Origin: Candidatus Gastranaerophilales bacterium
GTDB taxonomy: Bacteria; Cyanobacteriota; Vampirovibrionia; Gastranaerophilales; Gastranaerophilaceae
NCBI GenBank assembly: GCA_944323255.1
Contig: CALURU010000014.1
Coordinates: forward strand, 1-63,241
Reading direction: 5' to 3'
Length of the DNA stretch: 63,241 nt
The notes under the pieces are model-generated. The model was given only the letters and a program-made list of their open reading frames with translations, was not told the DNA's origin and searched no databases. Position numbers and translations under genes: made by a program. Numbering within the stretch: position 1 is the first letter of the stretch; every line of letters starts with the position of its first letter. Positions 17,856-27,415 of this stretch are shown piece by piece.

Positions 17856-19265
17856 TTACTTGTGTTTCAAAAGATTAATCCCGGCCATAAAATAATTTTT
17901 AAATTCGGCAAAGCTTCTTAGCGATAAAAGAGTTTTTAAAATAAATTTAGGTCTTAAATAAAATCTTTTTACAGCTTGTTTATGAAGTTCAAAAATTCTC
18001 TCTTTTGAAAGCTCATGAGATTTTACAACAGGAGCATAATATGCACTTTTAAAATCCATGTTCCCGTCAACCAGCTTATTTACCATTGCATAAGCAAAAA
18101 ACTTAGTACCCGGAAGCGGGGTTGCAGTATAGAAGCTTATGAAATTACTGTCCAACTCTATTGCAAACTTAATAGTTTCTTCAACTGTTTCTTCTGTTTC
18201 CCAAGGGAGACCGATTACGAAATAATTATAAATCTTTATTTTATTCTTCTTGAGTGTTTTTACGGTTCTTCTAATATCTTCAAGCGAATCTTTTTTCCCG
18301 ATACAATCCAGCATTTTTTGTGAGCCGCTTTCAACACCGATACTTACAAGCCTGCAACCGGCTTTGTACATCATCTGCGCCATCTCGTCATCCATTGTAT
18401 CTGCTCTTGTATTTGATGACCAGGTTATTTTAAGCCCGCTATCAATTATTTTTTGACATAAATCAATTGTCCATTCTCTATTCAGGTTAAAAATATCAGA
18501 CCAGAAAAGGAAATTTCTGATATTGTATTTTTCAACACATTCTTTAATTTCCGCAATAATGTTTTCCGCGGAACGAACTCTTACTTTAGCGCCTGAAACA
18601 GGGGTTGCAAGACAGAAGAAGCAATGGAAAGGGCAGCCTCTTGAGACTTTTATAACCGCCTGAACCTTGCCGTTATCAGGACGTCTGTATATGTTATTAT
18701 CTACAAGGTGTCTTGCAGGAAACGGCAATAAATCCAGATTTTCTATAAAAGGACGTTTTTCATTTTTCTCTGCCTGAAAATTTTTGCGGTAACAGATTCC
18801 TAAAATTTCTTCATCCGGAATTCCGTTTAAAATATCTCTTAGAGTAAACTCCGCTTCCCCCATAATTACATAATCAAGAAACGGGTTTTCGTAAATTGCG
18901 TTTGTATTATAAGTTAAAAATGGTGCTCCCTTTACAATTGATTTAAGAGCCGGCAGAGCTTCTTTTGCCTGTCTTATCCAGCCCATATCGGATAAAAAGG
19001 TTGGAGTTGCTATATTTACAACAAGATAATGCGGATTGAATTCTTTTAAGTCCTTTAAAAAATCTCCGCCCTGACTGTAGTCTTTAATTTTAGCCTCGAA
19101 TCCGCACTCTTCTGCGATAGCCGCCAGATACATTAAATCTGTAGGCGGAAGAGGTGGAATTACTAATAAATCCTCTGTTGGCTGCTGACACCGATCTTCT
19201 CTGTTTAAAACCGGAGACGGAGGGTAAATTAAAAAAACTTTCCCCTTATTCTTTTCATTATTCAT
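17856..19265 (-). CDS. Radical SAM protein with N-terminal B12-binding-like domain
   Basis: 469 residues. The N-terminal part (about 1-150) has the fold signature of cobalamin-binding-like domains (LMYLAAIAEECGFEAKIKDY, VIMGEAEFTL), but I see no DxHxxG cobalamin ligand. The radical SAM cluster is RGCPFHCFFC (Cys211, Cys215, Cys218). The downstream barrel includes GVESGSQKMLDCIGK and FVIGLPWETEET. The class resembles BchE/P-methylase-like enzymes; substrate unknown. It starts 4 bp after the MFS gene's stop on the same strand, so the two are probably co-transcribed. Confidence 0.88.
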   Translation of the reverse strand: MNNEKNKGKVFLIYPPSPVLNREDRCQQPTEDLLVIPPLPPTDLMYLAAIAEECGFEAKIKDYSQGGDFLKDLKEFNPHYLVVNIATPTFLSDMGWIRQAKEALPALKSIVKGAPFLTYNTNAIYENPFLDYVIMGEAEFTLRDILNGIPDEEILGICYRKNFQAEKNEKRPFIENLDLLPFPARHLVDNNIYRRPDNGKVQAVIKVSRGCPFHCFFCLATPVSGAKVRVRSAENIIAEIKECVEKYNIRNFLFWSDIFNLNREWTIDLCQKIIDSGLKITWSSNTRADTMDDEMAQMMYKAGCRLVSIGVESGSQKMLDCIGKKDSLEDIRRTVKTLKKNKIKIYNYFVIGLPWETEETVEETIKFAIELDSNFISFYTATPLPGTKFFAYAMVNKLVDGNMDFKSAYYAPVVKSHELSKERIFELHKQAVKRFYLRPKFILKTLLSLRSFAEFKNYFMAGINLLKHK

Positions 19266-19269
19266 TAAA

Positions 19270-20643
19270 TTATCCTTCTACAGTTTTTTCTTTAACTTGT
19301 GATGCTATGATACAAGCAGTTACAAAGCAAATTGCACCGATTATAAATGTATATTCCCAGTGGTAGTTAACTCCGCCGATCACATTGAAGCTGCATTTGT
19401 TAATAAGCCAGGAAACCAGTGTGCAGACAAATACTTGAGGACCTGCAATAAAGATATTAAAAATACCCATTACTGAACCTTCAGTTCCGGGTTTTATGAA
19501 CTGTGAAAGCATTGCAAACGGAAGAGCACAAATACTAGCCCAGCCGATACCTGCAATAGCCATAAATAATGCAATTAACTTTACGTTAATAAAAAATGCC
19601 ATTCCTAAATAAGCTAAAGCCATAGATAGCATTGATATAATGTGTACTTTTTTGTTTCCGTATTTAACTGATAATATTCCGATTGGAATTGCGACTGCAA
19701 AACAAACCAGATTGTATAGAGCAAAGCATACGGATGAAAAATTTGTACCAGCAAGTACTGCAGGGTCGTAGCTTGCTTTAACAACTTCGGATACGTCTGA
19801 TAAGTCCGGTACTCCAAAAACTGTATGTACACAATACTGAGTAAAATAAATCATCATGCACATTGTGCCAATCCAGGTGAAAAACTGCATCCAGCATATT
19901 TTTCCAACTTCCGGAGATAGCGCAAAAAACTCTTTTAAAGCTTTTACTATATTAAATTTCTCTTTCGTTTCATCAGTCTTAGGAATATATCTGCGCTCTT
20001 TAATACACAAACAAGTCCAAATCATGCCGAGCGAGAAAGCCAAAGCTGCCATAATAAACTGCGCATTTATTGACATTTGATAATTGAAAGCCCATTTTAA
20101 GAAAGGTGCTGTTCCGGCTGCAACAACAGAGCCGAGACCAATTGCAAGGCTTATGTAAGAATTTGCAATTGAATGCTGTTCCGGAGGAACTACATCAGGA
20201 ATTAATGCTCTGTAAGGTCCTTGAGCTATGTTTACGCAAGCGTCCAGAATCCAGATCATAACTGCTGCAAAGAACAAAGCTGCAAGTTCAGGGAATTTTA
20301 TGTGCAGAGTTGAAGAAATAAAGTTTGTAATAAGTTCAGAATTCGGAAGCGCCCAAAGAGCAACAGCCGAGAGTAAAGCACCACCTAAAAGATAAGGTCT
20401 TCTCCTGCCAAAAGGTGATGAAGTTTTATCACTCAATGCTCCTATAACCGGCTGGACTACCATTCCTGTAAAAGGACCTGCAAGCCAGATTAATCCAAAC
20501 AGAAGAGGAGATGCTCCTAAATCTTCAGTTACAGGACCTGATAAGATAATTCTCATCTGCCAGGCAAATTGCAGCCCGAAAAAACCGAGTGCAAAACTTA
20601 AAAATTTTGCAGTACTAAACTTTTTTAAAGTGTTTTCTTCCAT
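19270..20643 (-). CDS. MFS transporter, sugar/cation symporter-like
   Basis: 457 residues with about 12 membrane helices. SFALGFFGLQFAWQMR, LIWLAGPFTGMVVQP and IGALSDKTSSPFGRRRPYLL match the sucrose/maltose-type (GPH-like) symporters, including the RRRPY loop after helix 3. Likely sugar or glycoside uptake by cation symport; substrate not determinable. The ATG at 20643 is preferred because GGAGAG lies just upstream; an in-frame ATG at 20658 precedes that site. Confidence 0.85.
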   Translation of the reverse strand: MEENTLKKFSTAKFLSFALGFFGLQFAWQMRIILSGPVTEDLGASPLLFGLIWLAGPFTGMVVQPVIGALSDKTSSPFGRRRPYLLGGALLSAVALWALPNSELITNFISSTLHIKFPELAALFFAAVMIWILDACVNIAQGPYRALIPDVVPPEQHSIANSYISLAIGLGSVVAAGTAPFLKWAFNYQMSINAQFIMAALAFSLGMIWTCLCIKERRYIPKTDETKEKFNIVKALKEFFALSPEVGKICWMQFFTWIGTMCMMIYFTQYCVHTVFGVPDLSDVSEVVKASYDPAVLAGTNFSSVCFALYNLVCFAVAIPIGILSVKYGNKKVHIISMLSMALAYLGMAFFINVKLIALFMAIAGIGWASICALPFAMLSQFIKPGTEGSVMGIFNIFIAGPQVFVCTLVSWLINKCSFNVIGGVNYHWEYTFIIGAICFVTACIIASQVKEKTVEG

Positions 20644-20717
20644 TTTGTCTCTCCACACATCTATTTACAAGTTTACAAGCAACAAAAAGCGCCGTCAATA
20701 TATTGCCTGATAAAGGG

Positions 20718-21413
20718 TTAATACATTTTGATAATAGTATTTATTCCGTTTCTTGCAATATTAAAAATTTCAATCATTTTGTCAAACTCATAAGGTTCGC
20801 CTTCAGAAGTTGTTTGAAAATCTACAATTTTACCGCTTTTTGTTAAAACCACATTAGAATCTACCTGTGCATGGGAATCTTCCGCATAATTTAAGTCAAG
20901 TTTTATTTCCCCATCTACAATTCCAATAGAAATCGCTCCAATTGGTTCGATTATAGGATTTTCTTTAAGTTCTCCTGATTCCAGTAATTTTTCTATCGCA
21001 TCTTTTAGTGCAAGAAAACCCCCGCAAATACTTGCAGTTCTTGTTCCACCGTCAGCTTGAATAACATCAGCGTCAATGGTTATTGTAATACCTGACATTT
21101 TTTCTAAATCCACACACGCTCTAAGGCTTCTGCCAATTAATCTTTGAATCTCCTGAGTTCTTCCTGAAATCTTATCTCTTTCTCTTTTGCAGCGGGTGTT
21201 TGTAGATGCAGGGAGTAATGAATATTCTGCTGTCACCCAGCCTCTATTGTCGTCTTCCTCCATCCACTTGGGTTTTTTAGTTTCGACGGATGCTGTTACT
21301 AGAACCTTTGTATCGCCAAATTCTGTAAGAATTGAGCCTGGAGCATGTTTTGTATAATTATGTGTAAACTTTATTTTCCTTAACTGGTTATTTTCTCTTC
21401 CGTCTATTCTCAT
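20718..21413 (-). CDS. rph: Ribonuclease PH
   Basis: 3'-5' phosphorolytic exoribonuclease that trims tRNA 3' ends. 231 residues, slightly short of 240-255. Signatures are MRIDGRENNQLRKI at the start, EDDNRGWVTAEYSLLP, RTQEIQRLIGRSLRA and IQADGGTRTASICGGF. The phosphate-binding Arg lies in GGTRTAS. GGGGAG lies about 7 bases before the ATG. A terminator hairpin (21491-21522) separates it from the gene upstream. Confidence 0.97.
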   Translation of the reverse strand: MRIDGRENNQLRKIKFTHNYTKHAPGSILTEFGDTKVLVTASVETKKPKWMEEDDNRGWVTAEYSLLPASTNTRCKRERDKISGRTQEIQRLIGRSLRACVDLEKMSGITITIDADVIQADGGTRTASICGGFLALKDAIEKLLESGELKENPIIEPIGAISIGIVDGEIKLDLNYAEDSHAQVDSNVVLTKSGKIVDFQTTSEGEPYEFDKMIEIFNIARNGINTIIKMY

Positions 21414-21490
21414 AAGTTATCTCCCCTGGTTTCCACTGTAATTTAATTATATAACAAATACAGTCCAAGAATGGGGAAAGGTTTAGAATT

Positions 21491-21522
21491 AAAAAGAGCA
21501 CCTTTTCGATGCTCTTTTTTTT
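21491..21522 (-). terminator. Rho-independent terminator
   Basis: AAAAAGAGCA (21491-21500) pairs with TGCTCTTTTT (21510-21519) around a 9-base loop. On the minus strand a T run ends the stem. It lies just beyond the stop of the 560-residue gene. Confidence 0.85.
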
Positions 21523-21528
21523 ATTAAC

Positions 21529-23211
21529 TTATTGTTTTTCTTCTTTGTCTTTTTCGTTTGGATTAACTCCGCCTGTTGTACCAGTTTGTCCGGCTGTTCC
21601 GGTTCCCCCTGTATTTCTTGTTCCGCCTGTTGCAGTTCCAAAACCGCCAGCTGTTTGTGCTCCTGTTGCAGTTTCGTTATTTTGATTATTTGTCGATATA
21701 CCTGCTGCAAGTCCGCTTCCAGTAGTGCTTCTGCTATTTTGATTATTTGTCGGAATTCCGGCTCCAAGTCCTGTACCCATTCCAGTACCGCCATCTTCTT
21801 CACCTTTAACAGTAATTTTTGTAATGGCTTCGCCGGACTCTTCAGATAACTGCTGTAATGTTTCTTCCGGATTTTCCATGTCCTTCGGCATTGCAAGTTC
21901 AAATTCTTCGACTCCGACCATAGCACCTTCATATCCTTCAATAGATTCGTCATATATGTCAGAAGTTTCAGAGTTTATATCTTGAGTCATTTCTCTCATA
22001 TCAATTTCAGTGCCGACTTCACCTGCCCATTTAAATTGTTGTGCAGCACCGATTCCGCTCATGGCTGCGCCAGCTGCGCCCATTGCTGCAAAACCCCAGG
22101 CCCAGGCAGTAAACATACCTCCTGATGCGGCAAAACTTCCTGCCTGATATGCGGCTTTAGTTCCAGAGGCGGCATTTAATGTCTGTGAACCAGCTTCGAC
22201 GTAGCACATTGTTCTTGTTGACTCGTCAAAACTTTCTGCATAATCTGTAACACCTTCGACTTCGCCTACGGTTTCGGCTGCCAGATCATAATTCTCTTGA
22301 TATGTGCCCATTTCATCGTAAATATCTGCTGCAACTTCTGTTGTTTCTTCCTGTGTTGTTTGTATATTGAGGCCAAGTTCCTGCATTATAGGTACAAGTT
22401 CTTGAAAAAGTTCTTTTTCACTATCTGTTAAAGTTTCGCCTGCATCTATTTTTGCTTTTATTGCATCATAAGAAGCTTTATATGAATCATATTCTGTTTT
22501 ATTTTCTTCTATTGTTTCATTAGCATCTTCATTATATGTTTGTGCTTCATCAGAAAGTGCAGTAATTTCATCTCCGGCAGTGCTCATTTCGTCCTGTGCT
22601 GAATAAAGAGCATTCTGGGAATTTGTCATTTCATCCTGAAGCTCATCACAAGCCTCTTTTTGTTCTTTATTTGGTTTTTTTGCTGTATATGCAGTTCCTG
22701 TTGCAAGTGATAGAGGTGCTGCAACAATCCAACCAACATTACCTGCTTTGCTGGCTGTTTTGGCTCCAGCTTCTGCACCTTTTTCTGCGCCTACTCTTGC
22801 AGCACTTGAAGTAACTGCATTTTTGGCGACACTTGCAACAGCATTTCCAGCAATTTTTACTCCTACTACATTAGCTGCAGTGCCTGCAACACTTAAACCT
22901 GCATCAACAACTGTTCTGGTTACTTGTCCGCCTTGTTTACCGTCATAACCGGTTGCATCTTTCGCCTGATTTTCACCATTTTGCTTTGCAGTAGAGAAAT
23001 CATCATCTTCGATTTCATAGGCATTTTCATCATCCATTGCTGTTGCATGCCAGTTGTTGAGCTCACTATTCCATGCTTGAGTAATTTCGCCCATATCCTG
23101 TGCAGAAATTCCCATTGTATTATTGCCATAATTGTAGTTGTACCAGCATTTGTACGCATATGCTTGTGAATCTAGTGCGTTGCTTAAATTAAATGAACTT
23201 TGAATAGCCAT
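21529..23211 (-). CDS. Hypothetical protein with Ala/Gly core and Gly/Thr/Gln-rich tail
   Basis: 560 residues, no recognised family. Acidic, starting MAIQSSFNLSNALDSQAYAY. Hydrophobic Ala/Gly/Val segments are at about 95-125 and 340-390. A long acidic helical region follows residue 180. The C-terminus (about 470-560) is low complexity, rich in GTG, TTG and NNQN repeats. No signal peptide. Promoter region shares the TGTAAC/TAAAGTTT/GCCGTAAT elements with the two MGMxASQ genes. GGAGGG lies 4 bases before the ATG. Possibly an exported structural protein (inference from promoter and composition only). Confidence 0.75.
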   Translation of the reverse strand: MAIQSSFNLSNALDSQAYAYKCWYNYNYGNNTMGISAQDMGEITQAWNSELNNWHATAMDDENAYEIEDDDFSTAKQNGENQAKDATGYDGKQGGQVTRTVVDAGLSVAGTAANVVGVKIAGNAVASVAKNAVTSSAARVGAEKGAEAGAKTASKAGNVGWIVAAPLSLATGTAYTAKKPNKEQKEACDELQDEMTNSQNALYSAQDEMSTAGDEITALSDEAQTYNEDANETIEENKTEYDSYKASYDAIKAKIDAGETLTDSEKELFQELVPIMQELGLNIQTTQEETTEVAADIYDEMGTYQENYDLAAETVGEVEGVTDYAESFDESTRTMCYVEAGSQTLNAASGTKAAYQAGSFAASGGMFTAWAWGFAAMGAAGAAMSGIGAAQQFKWAGEVGTEIDMREMTQDINSETSDIYDESIEGYEGAMVGVEEFELAMPKDMENPEETLQQLSEESGEAITKITVKGEEDGGTGMGTGLGAGIPTNNQNSRSTTGSGLAAGISTNNQNNETATGAQTAGGFGTATGGTRNTGGTGTAGQTGTTGGVNPNEKDKEEKQ

Positions 23212-23243
23212 AATCCCTCCAAAATTTTCTTGTTTTAATATTA

Positions 23244-23298
23244 ATTACGGCTTTTTTTTGAAAAACTTTAGGGTTTTTAGGAAAATTGTTACAAAAAT
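23244..23298 (-). promoter_or_regulatory. Sigma-28/SigF-like promoter with TGTAAC box
   Basis: On the minus strand: TTTTTGTAACAATTTT, TAAAGTTT, 11 bases, GCCGTAAT. The distance from TGTAAC to GCC is 41 bases, identical to the copies at 3878 and 40542. GCC lies 40 bases from the ATG at 23211. Confidence 0.6.
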
Positions 23299-23332
23299 TA
23301 ATATTAATTGTAGTTTTCTTTGTTGTTCTCTT

Positions 23333-24751
23333 TTACACTAAAACTTCTTTTTCATTTTTATAGGTAACATATCCTAAAGGGGTAGCGGGAGGTTTGCGCA
23401 GGTTTTTTGCCCTTGTGTATATAACTCCGACCTTAGACGGCTGAGAGGCTGAAGAATATTCTCTTGCAAGTTTACAGCATTCAAATAAAATTTCTTCCTC
23501 CGGCTCATTATTCTGTACTTTTAACAGTACGTGCGAGCCTGCGCATAGCCTTGTATGAAACCAGTAGTCATTATCTTTGGCAAGTTTTGAAACTATGTAA
23601 TCATTCTGTTTGTTATTTTTCCCTATATAAACATCAAAACCATTGATATTTAATTTTAGAATAGGATACTCCTGTTGTTTTTTTGGCTTTGTTTTTTTAG
23701 GTTCGATTTCCGATTCAATATCTTCAAATTCGCTTATGTTTTGTGCTTGTTCAATGCTATATAGGATATTTTCAAAATATTCTTTTTCTATTTTGAGATC
23801 ATTTAATAATTCTTCCGATTTTTCTTTGGTGGATTTTGATTTTGAATACAGTTTAAAATATCTTTGAGCATTTTCGTTAAGTGTTTTAGTATTGTCAAGT
23901 TCAATTGTAATATTTCGGTTATTAATGTAATCAAAAACTTCAATCTGAGATTGATAGTCACATTTTTGATAGAGATTTGCGGTTAAAAGTTCTCCGTATA
24001 ATTTATATTTTTCCGTATTATCTCTTTTTTTTAGTAGCGACTCTATTTTTCCTATAGAGTTTTTAACCTTTTTTAATTTGGGCTGAATAATCGAAGTAAG
24101 TTTGGCACGTTCATTTTTTATATTGTTTTCTTCCTGAATGGCGGAAAAGTAATTATCAACAAGTTCATTTACTGATTCAGAATTATTTCTTTTTGAAATC
24201 AAAGGTTTAGTGGGCATATTTGGTGTTGTTGGAGGGTAAATATATTTCAATCCGCCCTGAAGTTCTCTGTATCTGCTTTTTTCTGCTCCGACATTATGTG
24301 CACAGCCTATTATTATAGAAGTTTTTCTGTCATATAAAATCATATTGGAGTGCTTGCCCATAAGTTCTACACACAGGCAAAGCGAGCGCTCCTCGGAAAA
24401 CTCATCCATAGTTTCAAAATGAAATTCTATAATTCTTTCGTTTTCAATAACTATGGCGTCAGAGATTTTGCAGCCTTCAAGATATTTTCTCAGAAGCATA
24501 CAAAACATTGGCGGATGTTTGGGAATTTTCAATCCCCTTCTCTCTTCATTTACCCCTGATATAAAACAAATATGATAAGTTTGCGGGAAAATGTCAATAT
24601 AAAGCTTGCGGCTTTCTCCGTTATTGCGCAGAGAAAAAATAAAATCACGCCTTGTCGGTTGTTGAATTTTTTGCAATCTTGCGCCGATTATAAAATCGAT
24701 ATTTTCTTCAAAAAAAGCTTTTAGTGTAATACAGTCAAAATTTATCACCAC
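23333..24751 (-). CDS. NFACT-family protein, RqcH/FbpA-like
   Basis: Ribosome quality-control factor that binds obstructed 50S subunits and recruits tRNA-Ala for Ala-tailing. NFACT-N covers about 1-210 (PPMFCMLLRKYLEG at 80-93). A coiled coil spans about 215-345. NFACT-R is from about 365 (DNDYWFHTRLCAGSHV). At 472 residues it is shorter than the usual 560 or so. The Asp-Arg pair important in RqcH reads Glu105-Arg106 here (NERIIEF). Start is GTG at 24751, overlapping the stop of the 88-residue gene by 7 bp, with AGGAG upstream. Confidence 0.85.
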   Translation of the reverse strand: MVINFDCITLKAFFEENIDFIIGARLQKIQQPTRRDFIFSLRNNGESRKLYIDIFPQTYHICFISGVNEERRGLKIPKHPPMFCMLLRKYLEGCKISDAIVIENERIIEFHFETMDEFSEERSLCLCVELMGKHSNMILYDRKTSIIIGCAHNVGAEKSRYRELQGGLKYIYPPTTPNMPTKPLISKRNNSESVNELVDNYFSAIQEENNIKNERAKLTSIIQPKLKKVKNSIGKIESLLKKRDNTEKYKLYGELLTANLYQKCDYQSQIEVFDYINNRNITIELDNTKTLNENAQRYFKLYSKSKSTKEKSEELLNDLKIEKEYFENILYSIEQAQNISEFEDIESEIEPKKTKPKKQQEYPILKLNINGFDVYIGKNNKQNDYIVSKLAKDNDYWFHTRLCAGSHVLLKVQNNEPEEEILFECCKLAREYSSASQPSKVGVIYTRAKNLRKPPATPLGYVTYKNEKEVLV

Positions 24752-25011
24752 TGGCTCCTGTAGTAATTACTGCTGCTTGAGTTTTGTGAATAATTATATT
24801 GTGTATTCCTGTAATTATTATACATTTTGTTTCTGGTAGTATAATTTGACTGTGCCTGCCAGTATGGAATTTGTTTTGCTCTTTGTTGTTGATAGCGGCT
24901 TCTCTGGTATTGCTGCATTTGCATTTGTCTGTATGCAACAGGATTAATTGATGCTGCATAAGCAGATGCTGTAAATAATATTAAAAGAGTTGTTACTATA
25001 AATTTTTTCAT
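24745..25011 (-). CDS. Small secreted Gln/Tyr/Asn-rich protein
   Basis: 88 residues. Residues 1-19 form a signal peptide (MKKFIVTTLLILFTASAYA). The rest is Gln, Tyr, Asn, Arg and Ser rich, with no hydrophobic core, and so probably disordered. No family recognised. It lies between rmlA (11 bp upstream) and the RqcH gene (7-bp overlap), so it appears to be in one operon. No clear Shine-Dalgarno. The overlap and signal peptide support a real gene. Confidence 0.65.
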   Translation of the reverse strand: MKKFIVTTLLILFTASAYAASINPVAYRQMQMQQYQRSRYQQQRAKQIPYWQAQSNYTTRNKMYNNYRNTQYNYSQNSSSSNYYRSQW

Positions 25012-25022
25012 TGATTTGAAGT

Positions 25023-25916
25023 TTATATGCCGAGTGCAACTAAATCCGGATGGTCAAGAACTGAGCGGACATAGTTATAATACTCATTTTTGTATCCGTA
25101 TTTTTCAATCTTGGCAAGCAGATCTTCTTTTGAGATGAAGCCCTGATTAAATGCAATTTCTTCCAGGCAGGATATTTTAACTCCCTTATTTAATTCCATT
25201 GTTTGTACAAATAAGCTTGCCTGAAGCATAGAATCATGTGTTCCGGTATCCAGCCAGGCAAAGCCGCGCCCGAGAATCTCAACATTTAATTGTCCGAGTT
25301 CAAGATAAATCTTATTTAAATCCGTAATCTCCAGCTCTCCTCTTTTAGAAGGTTTGAGAAGTTTTGCAAATTCGCATACCCTGTTATCGTAAAAATACAA
25401 GCCGGTTACGGCGTAGTTTGATTTAGGGTTGGCAGGCTTTTCCTCAAGTGAAATTGCTCTGTTATTACTGTCAAATTCAACAACGCCGAATCTTTCCGGA
25501 TCTTTTACCGTGTAGCCGAAAACTGTTGCACCGACGTTTTTTCTGATAGCATCTTTCATTATTGTGGAAAATCCCTGACCGTGGAAAATGTTATCACCAA
25601 GAATAAGTGCAACATCATCATTGCCGATAAAATCTTCTGCAATTATAAATGCATCAGCAATTCCTCTTTGAACATATTGGATTCTGTATTGCAGATTAAG
25701 CCCATATTGTGACCCATCGCCAAGAAGCTTAATAAAATTGTCGTAATCAGATTCATTAGTAATGATAAGAATATCTTTAATTCCCGCCAACATTAAAGTT
25801 GATAGCGGATAGTATATCATTGGCTTATCATAAATTGGAAGTAAAATTTTGGATATAGGTTGTGAAGCCGGATATAATCTTGTGCCGGCGCCTCCTGCTA
25901 ATACGATACCTTTCAT
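25023..25916 (-). CDS. rmlA: Glucose-1-phosphate thymidylyltransferase
   Basis: Makes dTDP-glucose from dTTP and glucose-1-phosphate, the first step to dTDP-rhamnose and related surface sugars. 297 residues from the ATG at 25916; an extra TTG codon precedes it. Signatures are [16 protein letters not shown] at the N-terminus, [32 protein letters not shown] and [20 protein letters not shown] is the ribosome site. The other rml genes are not in the window. Confidence 0.96.
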   Translation of the reverse strand: MKGIVLAGGAGTRLYPASQPISKILLPIYDKPMIYYPLSTLMLAGIKDILIITNESDYDNFIKLLGDGSQYGLNLQYRIQYVQRGIADAFIIAEDFIGNDDVALILGDNIFHGQGFSTIMKDAIRKNVGATVFGYTVKDPERFGVVEFDSNNRAISLEEKPANPKSNYAVTGLYFYDNRVCEFAKLLKPSKRGELEITDLNKIYLELGQLNVEILGRGFAWLDTGTHDSMLQASLFVQTMELNKGVKISCLEEIAFNQGFISKEDLLAKIEKYGYKNEYYNYVRSVLDHPDLVALGI

Positions 25917-25932
25917 CAAACCGCCTTTAAAC

Positions 25933-26307
25933 TTATAAACTCCTAAAGTTTTTCATACTCTTTTCTACACAACCTTTATCAATTAAGCAATCAGGTGTAA
26001 TTTGTGCAGCAATTTTCTTTTGTGAATTAATCATTATTACATACGGAACAAAGCCGGCATGAAATTCATACATTAATTCCTTTCCGTAAGCAGTTGTAGA
26101 GTCGGTTTTTATAAATACAAACTCTCCATCATGCGATTTTTCCAGCTGCTTGTATGTAGGTGTGAACATTGTACAATACTTGCAGCGTGGAGAATAAAGA
26201 TACAAAAATATATTGTGTCCCTTGCTCATCGCATTTTCAAACTCTCCGGAAAATGCCGGTAATGTAATAAACATTGTTAACAAAAATAGAAGTGATTTTT
26301 TAACCAT
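25933..26307 (-). CDS. Exported thioredoxin-fold protein
   Basis: 124 residues. Signal peptide about 1-20 ([20 protein letters not shown]), then a thioredoxin-like domain with CKYC (Cys42, Cys45) after LYLYSPR. The cis-Pro region is FVPYVIM. Two further cysteines (DCLIDKGC) lie near the C-terminus. Probably a periplasmic disulfide/thiol protein. It lies 16 bp upstream of rmlA on the same strand. Confidence 0.8.
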   Translation of the reverse strand: MVKKSLLFLLTMFITLPAFSGEFENAMSKGHNIFLYLYSPRCKYCTMFTPTYKQLEKSHDGEFVFIKTDSTTAYGKELMYEFHAGFVPYVIMINSQKKIAAQITPDCLIDKGCVEKSMKNFRSL

Positions 26308-26371
26308 ACTAATGATGATATCATTTTAATAAACCTTTTTCAATAGGTAAAAACATTTACCCAAAAATATG

Positions 26372-26399
26372 TTGACAATTATTTTCCAATCATTAAATT
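26372..26399 (+). promoter_or_regulatory. Sigma-70 promoter, leaderless start
   Basis: TTGACA (26372-26377), 16 bases, TAAATT (26394-26399), then 6 bases to the ATG at 26406. There is no Shine-Dalgarno, so transcription probably starts at or next to the A of the ATG. Confidence 0.5.
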
Positions 26400-26405
26400 T
26401 ATGAT

Positions 26406-27401
26406 ATGACTAAAGATTATTATAAAATTTTAGACATACCGGAGTTTAGTACAACAGAAGATATCAAAAATGCTTACAGAAAGCTTGCCCGCAAATGGCA
26501 TCCGGATGTAGCAGGAAATTCTGATGAGGTAATTGCTCGTTTTAAAGATATCAACGAGGCTTATGAAATTCTCTCTGACAAAGTAAAAAAAGCAAACTAT
26601 GATAAAGCCAGAAAGTTTTACAATTATAGCGCCTCAGACAGAAGCACACAGACAAAAACATATAATACTAATACAACCAATCCTAACCATAATAACTATA
26701 AAGAAACTTACCATACAAAAGAAAACGACAAAAAAACGTCTTTTTGGGAAGATATTTTTAAGAGCCATAAGCACGACGAAATTAAATCTCCAAAAAGAGG
26801 CGAGGATATATATTCTGATGTAGAAATTTCCGTATTTGAAGCTGTAAACGGTACAGAAAAAGTCATAAATATGCTTCAAACTCAAATTTGTCCTAATTGT
26901 GGCGGCAGAAAATTTGTCAATGGAAATAAATGTTCACACTGTAAAGGTAAAGGTGAAATCTCTGCTTATAAAAGATTCAAAGTAAAAATTCCTGCAGGAA
27001 TTAAACATTTGTCAAAAATCAGGCTGGCAGAAGAAGGCGAAAAGGGACAAAATGGCGGCAGAAACGGGGACTTGTATCTTACAATACATATAAGAGAACC
27101 TAAAAATTACAAGACTGACGGATTAAATATTTTAAAAACTATTCAAATACAGCCAACAGATGCCGTTCTGGGCGGGGAAGTTACAGTAGCTACTTTAATA
27201 GGAAATGTATCACTAAAGATTTCTCCTAATACTAAAAACGGGCAGAAAATTCGTCTTTCAGGCTGTGGAATTAAGCAAAATAATAAAGTTGGTGATATGA
27301 TAGTTACTGTAGAGATTCAAATCCCTCAAGATTTGTCTGAAGAAGAGATTTCTTTGTATAGAAAGCTTAGACAACTAAGAGAAAGAGGGGTTTCAAACTA
27401 A
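26406..27401 (+). CDS. DnaJ-like co-chaperone with a reduced zinc site
   Basis: 331 residues. J domain 1-65 with HPD at 32-34. Linker about 75-130 rich in Thr, Asn and Lys. The CPNCGG...CSHCKGKG pair at about 160-183 keeps two of the four CxxC motifs of DnaJ. The C-terminal beta domains follow (KVKIPAGIKHLSKIRLA, DGLNILKTIQIQPTDAVLGG). It resembles CbpA or a divergent DnaJ that stimulates DnaK. Not linked to dnaK or grpE here. queE follows after 14 bp. Confidence 0.88.
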   Translation: MTKDYYKILDIPEFSTTEDIKNAYRKLARKWHPDVAGNSDEVIARFKDINEAYEILSDKVKKANYDKARKFYNYSASDRSTQTKTYNTNTTNPNHNNYKETYHTKENDKKTSFWEDIFKSHKHDEIKSPKRGEDIYSDVEISVFEAVNGTEKVINMLQTQICPNCGGRKFVNGNKCSHCKGKGEISAYKRFKVKIPAGIKHLSKIRLAEEGEKGQNGGRNGDLYLTIHIREPKNYKTDGLNILKTIQIQPTDAVLGGEVTVATLIGNVSLKISPNTKNGQKIRLSGCGIKQNNKVGDMIVTVEIQIPQDLSEEEISLYRKLRQLRERGVSN

Positions 27402-27415
27402 CAGGAAATAAGGTA

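Noticed and set aside
21489..21953. 154-codon minus-strand frame overlapping the 560-residue gene
   Set aside because: Frame-shifted reading of the Gly/Thr/Gln-rich C-terminal repeats. The larger frame has the promoter, ribosome site and terminator.
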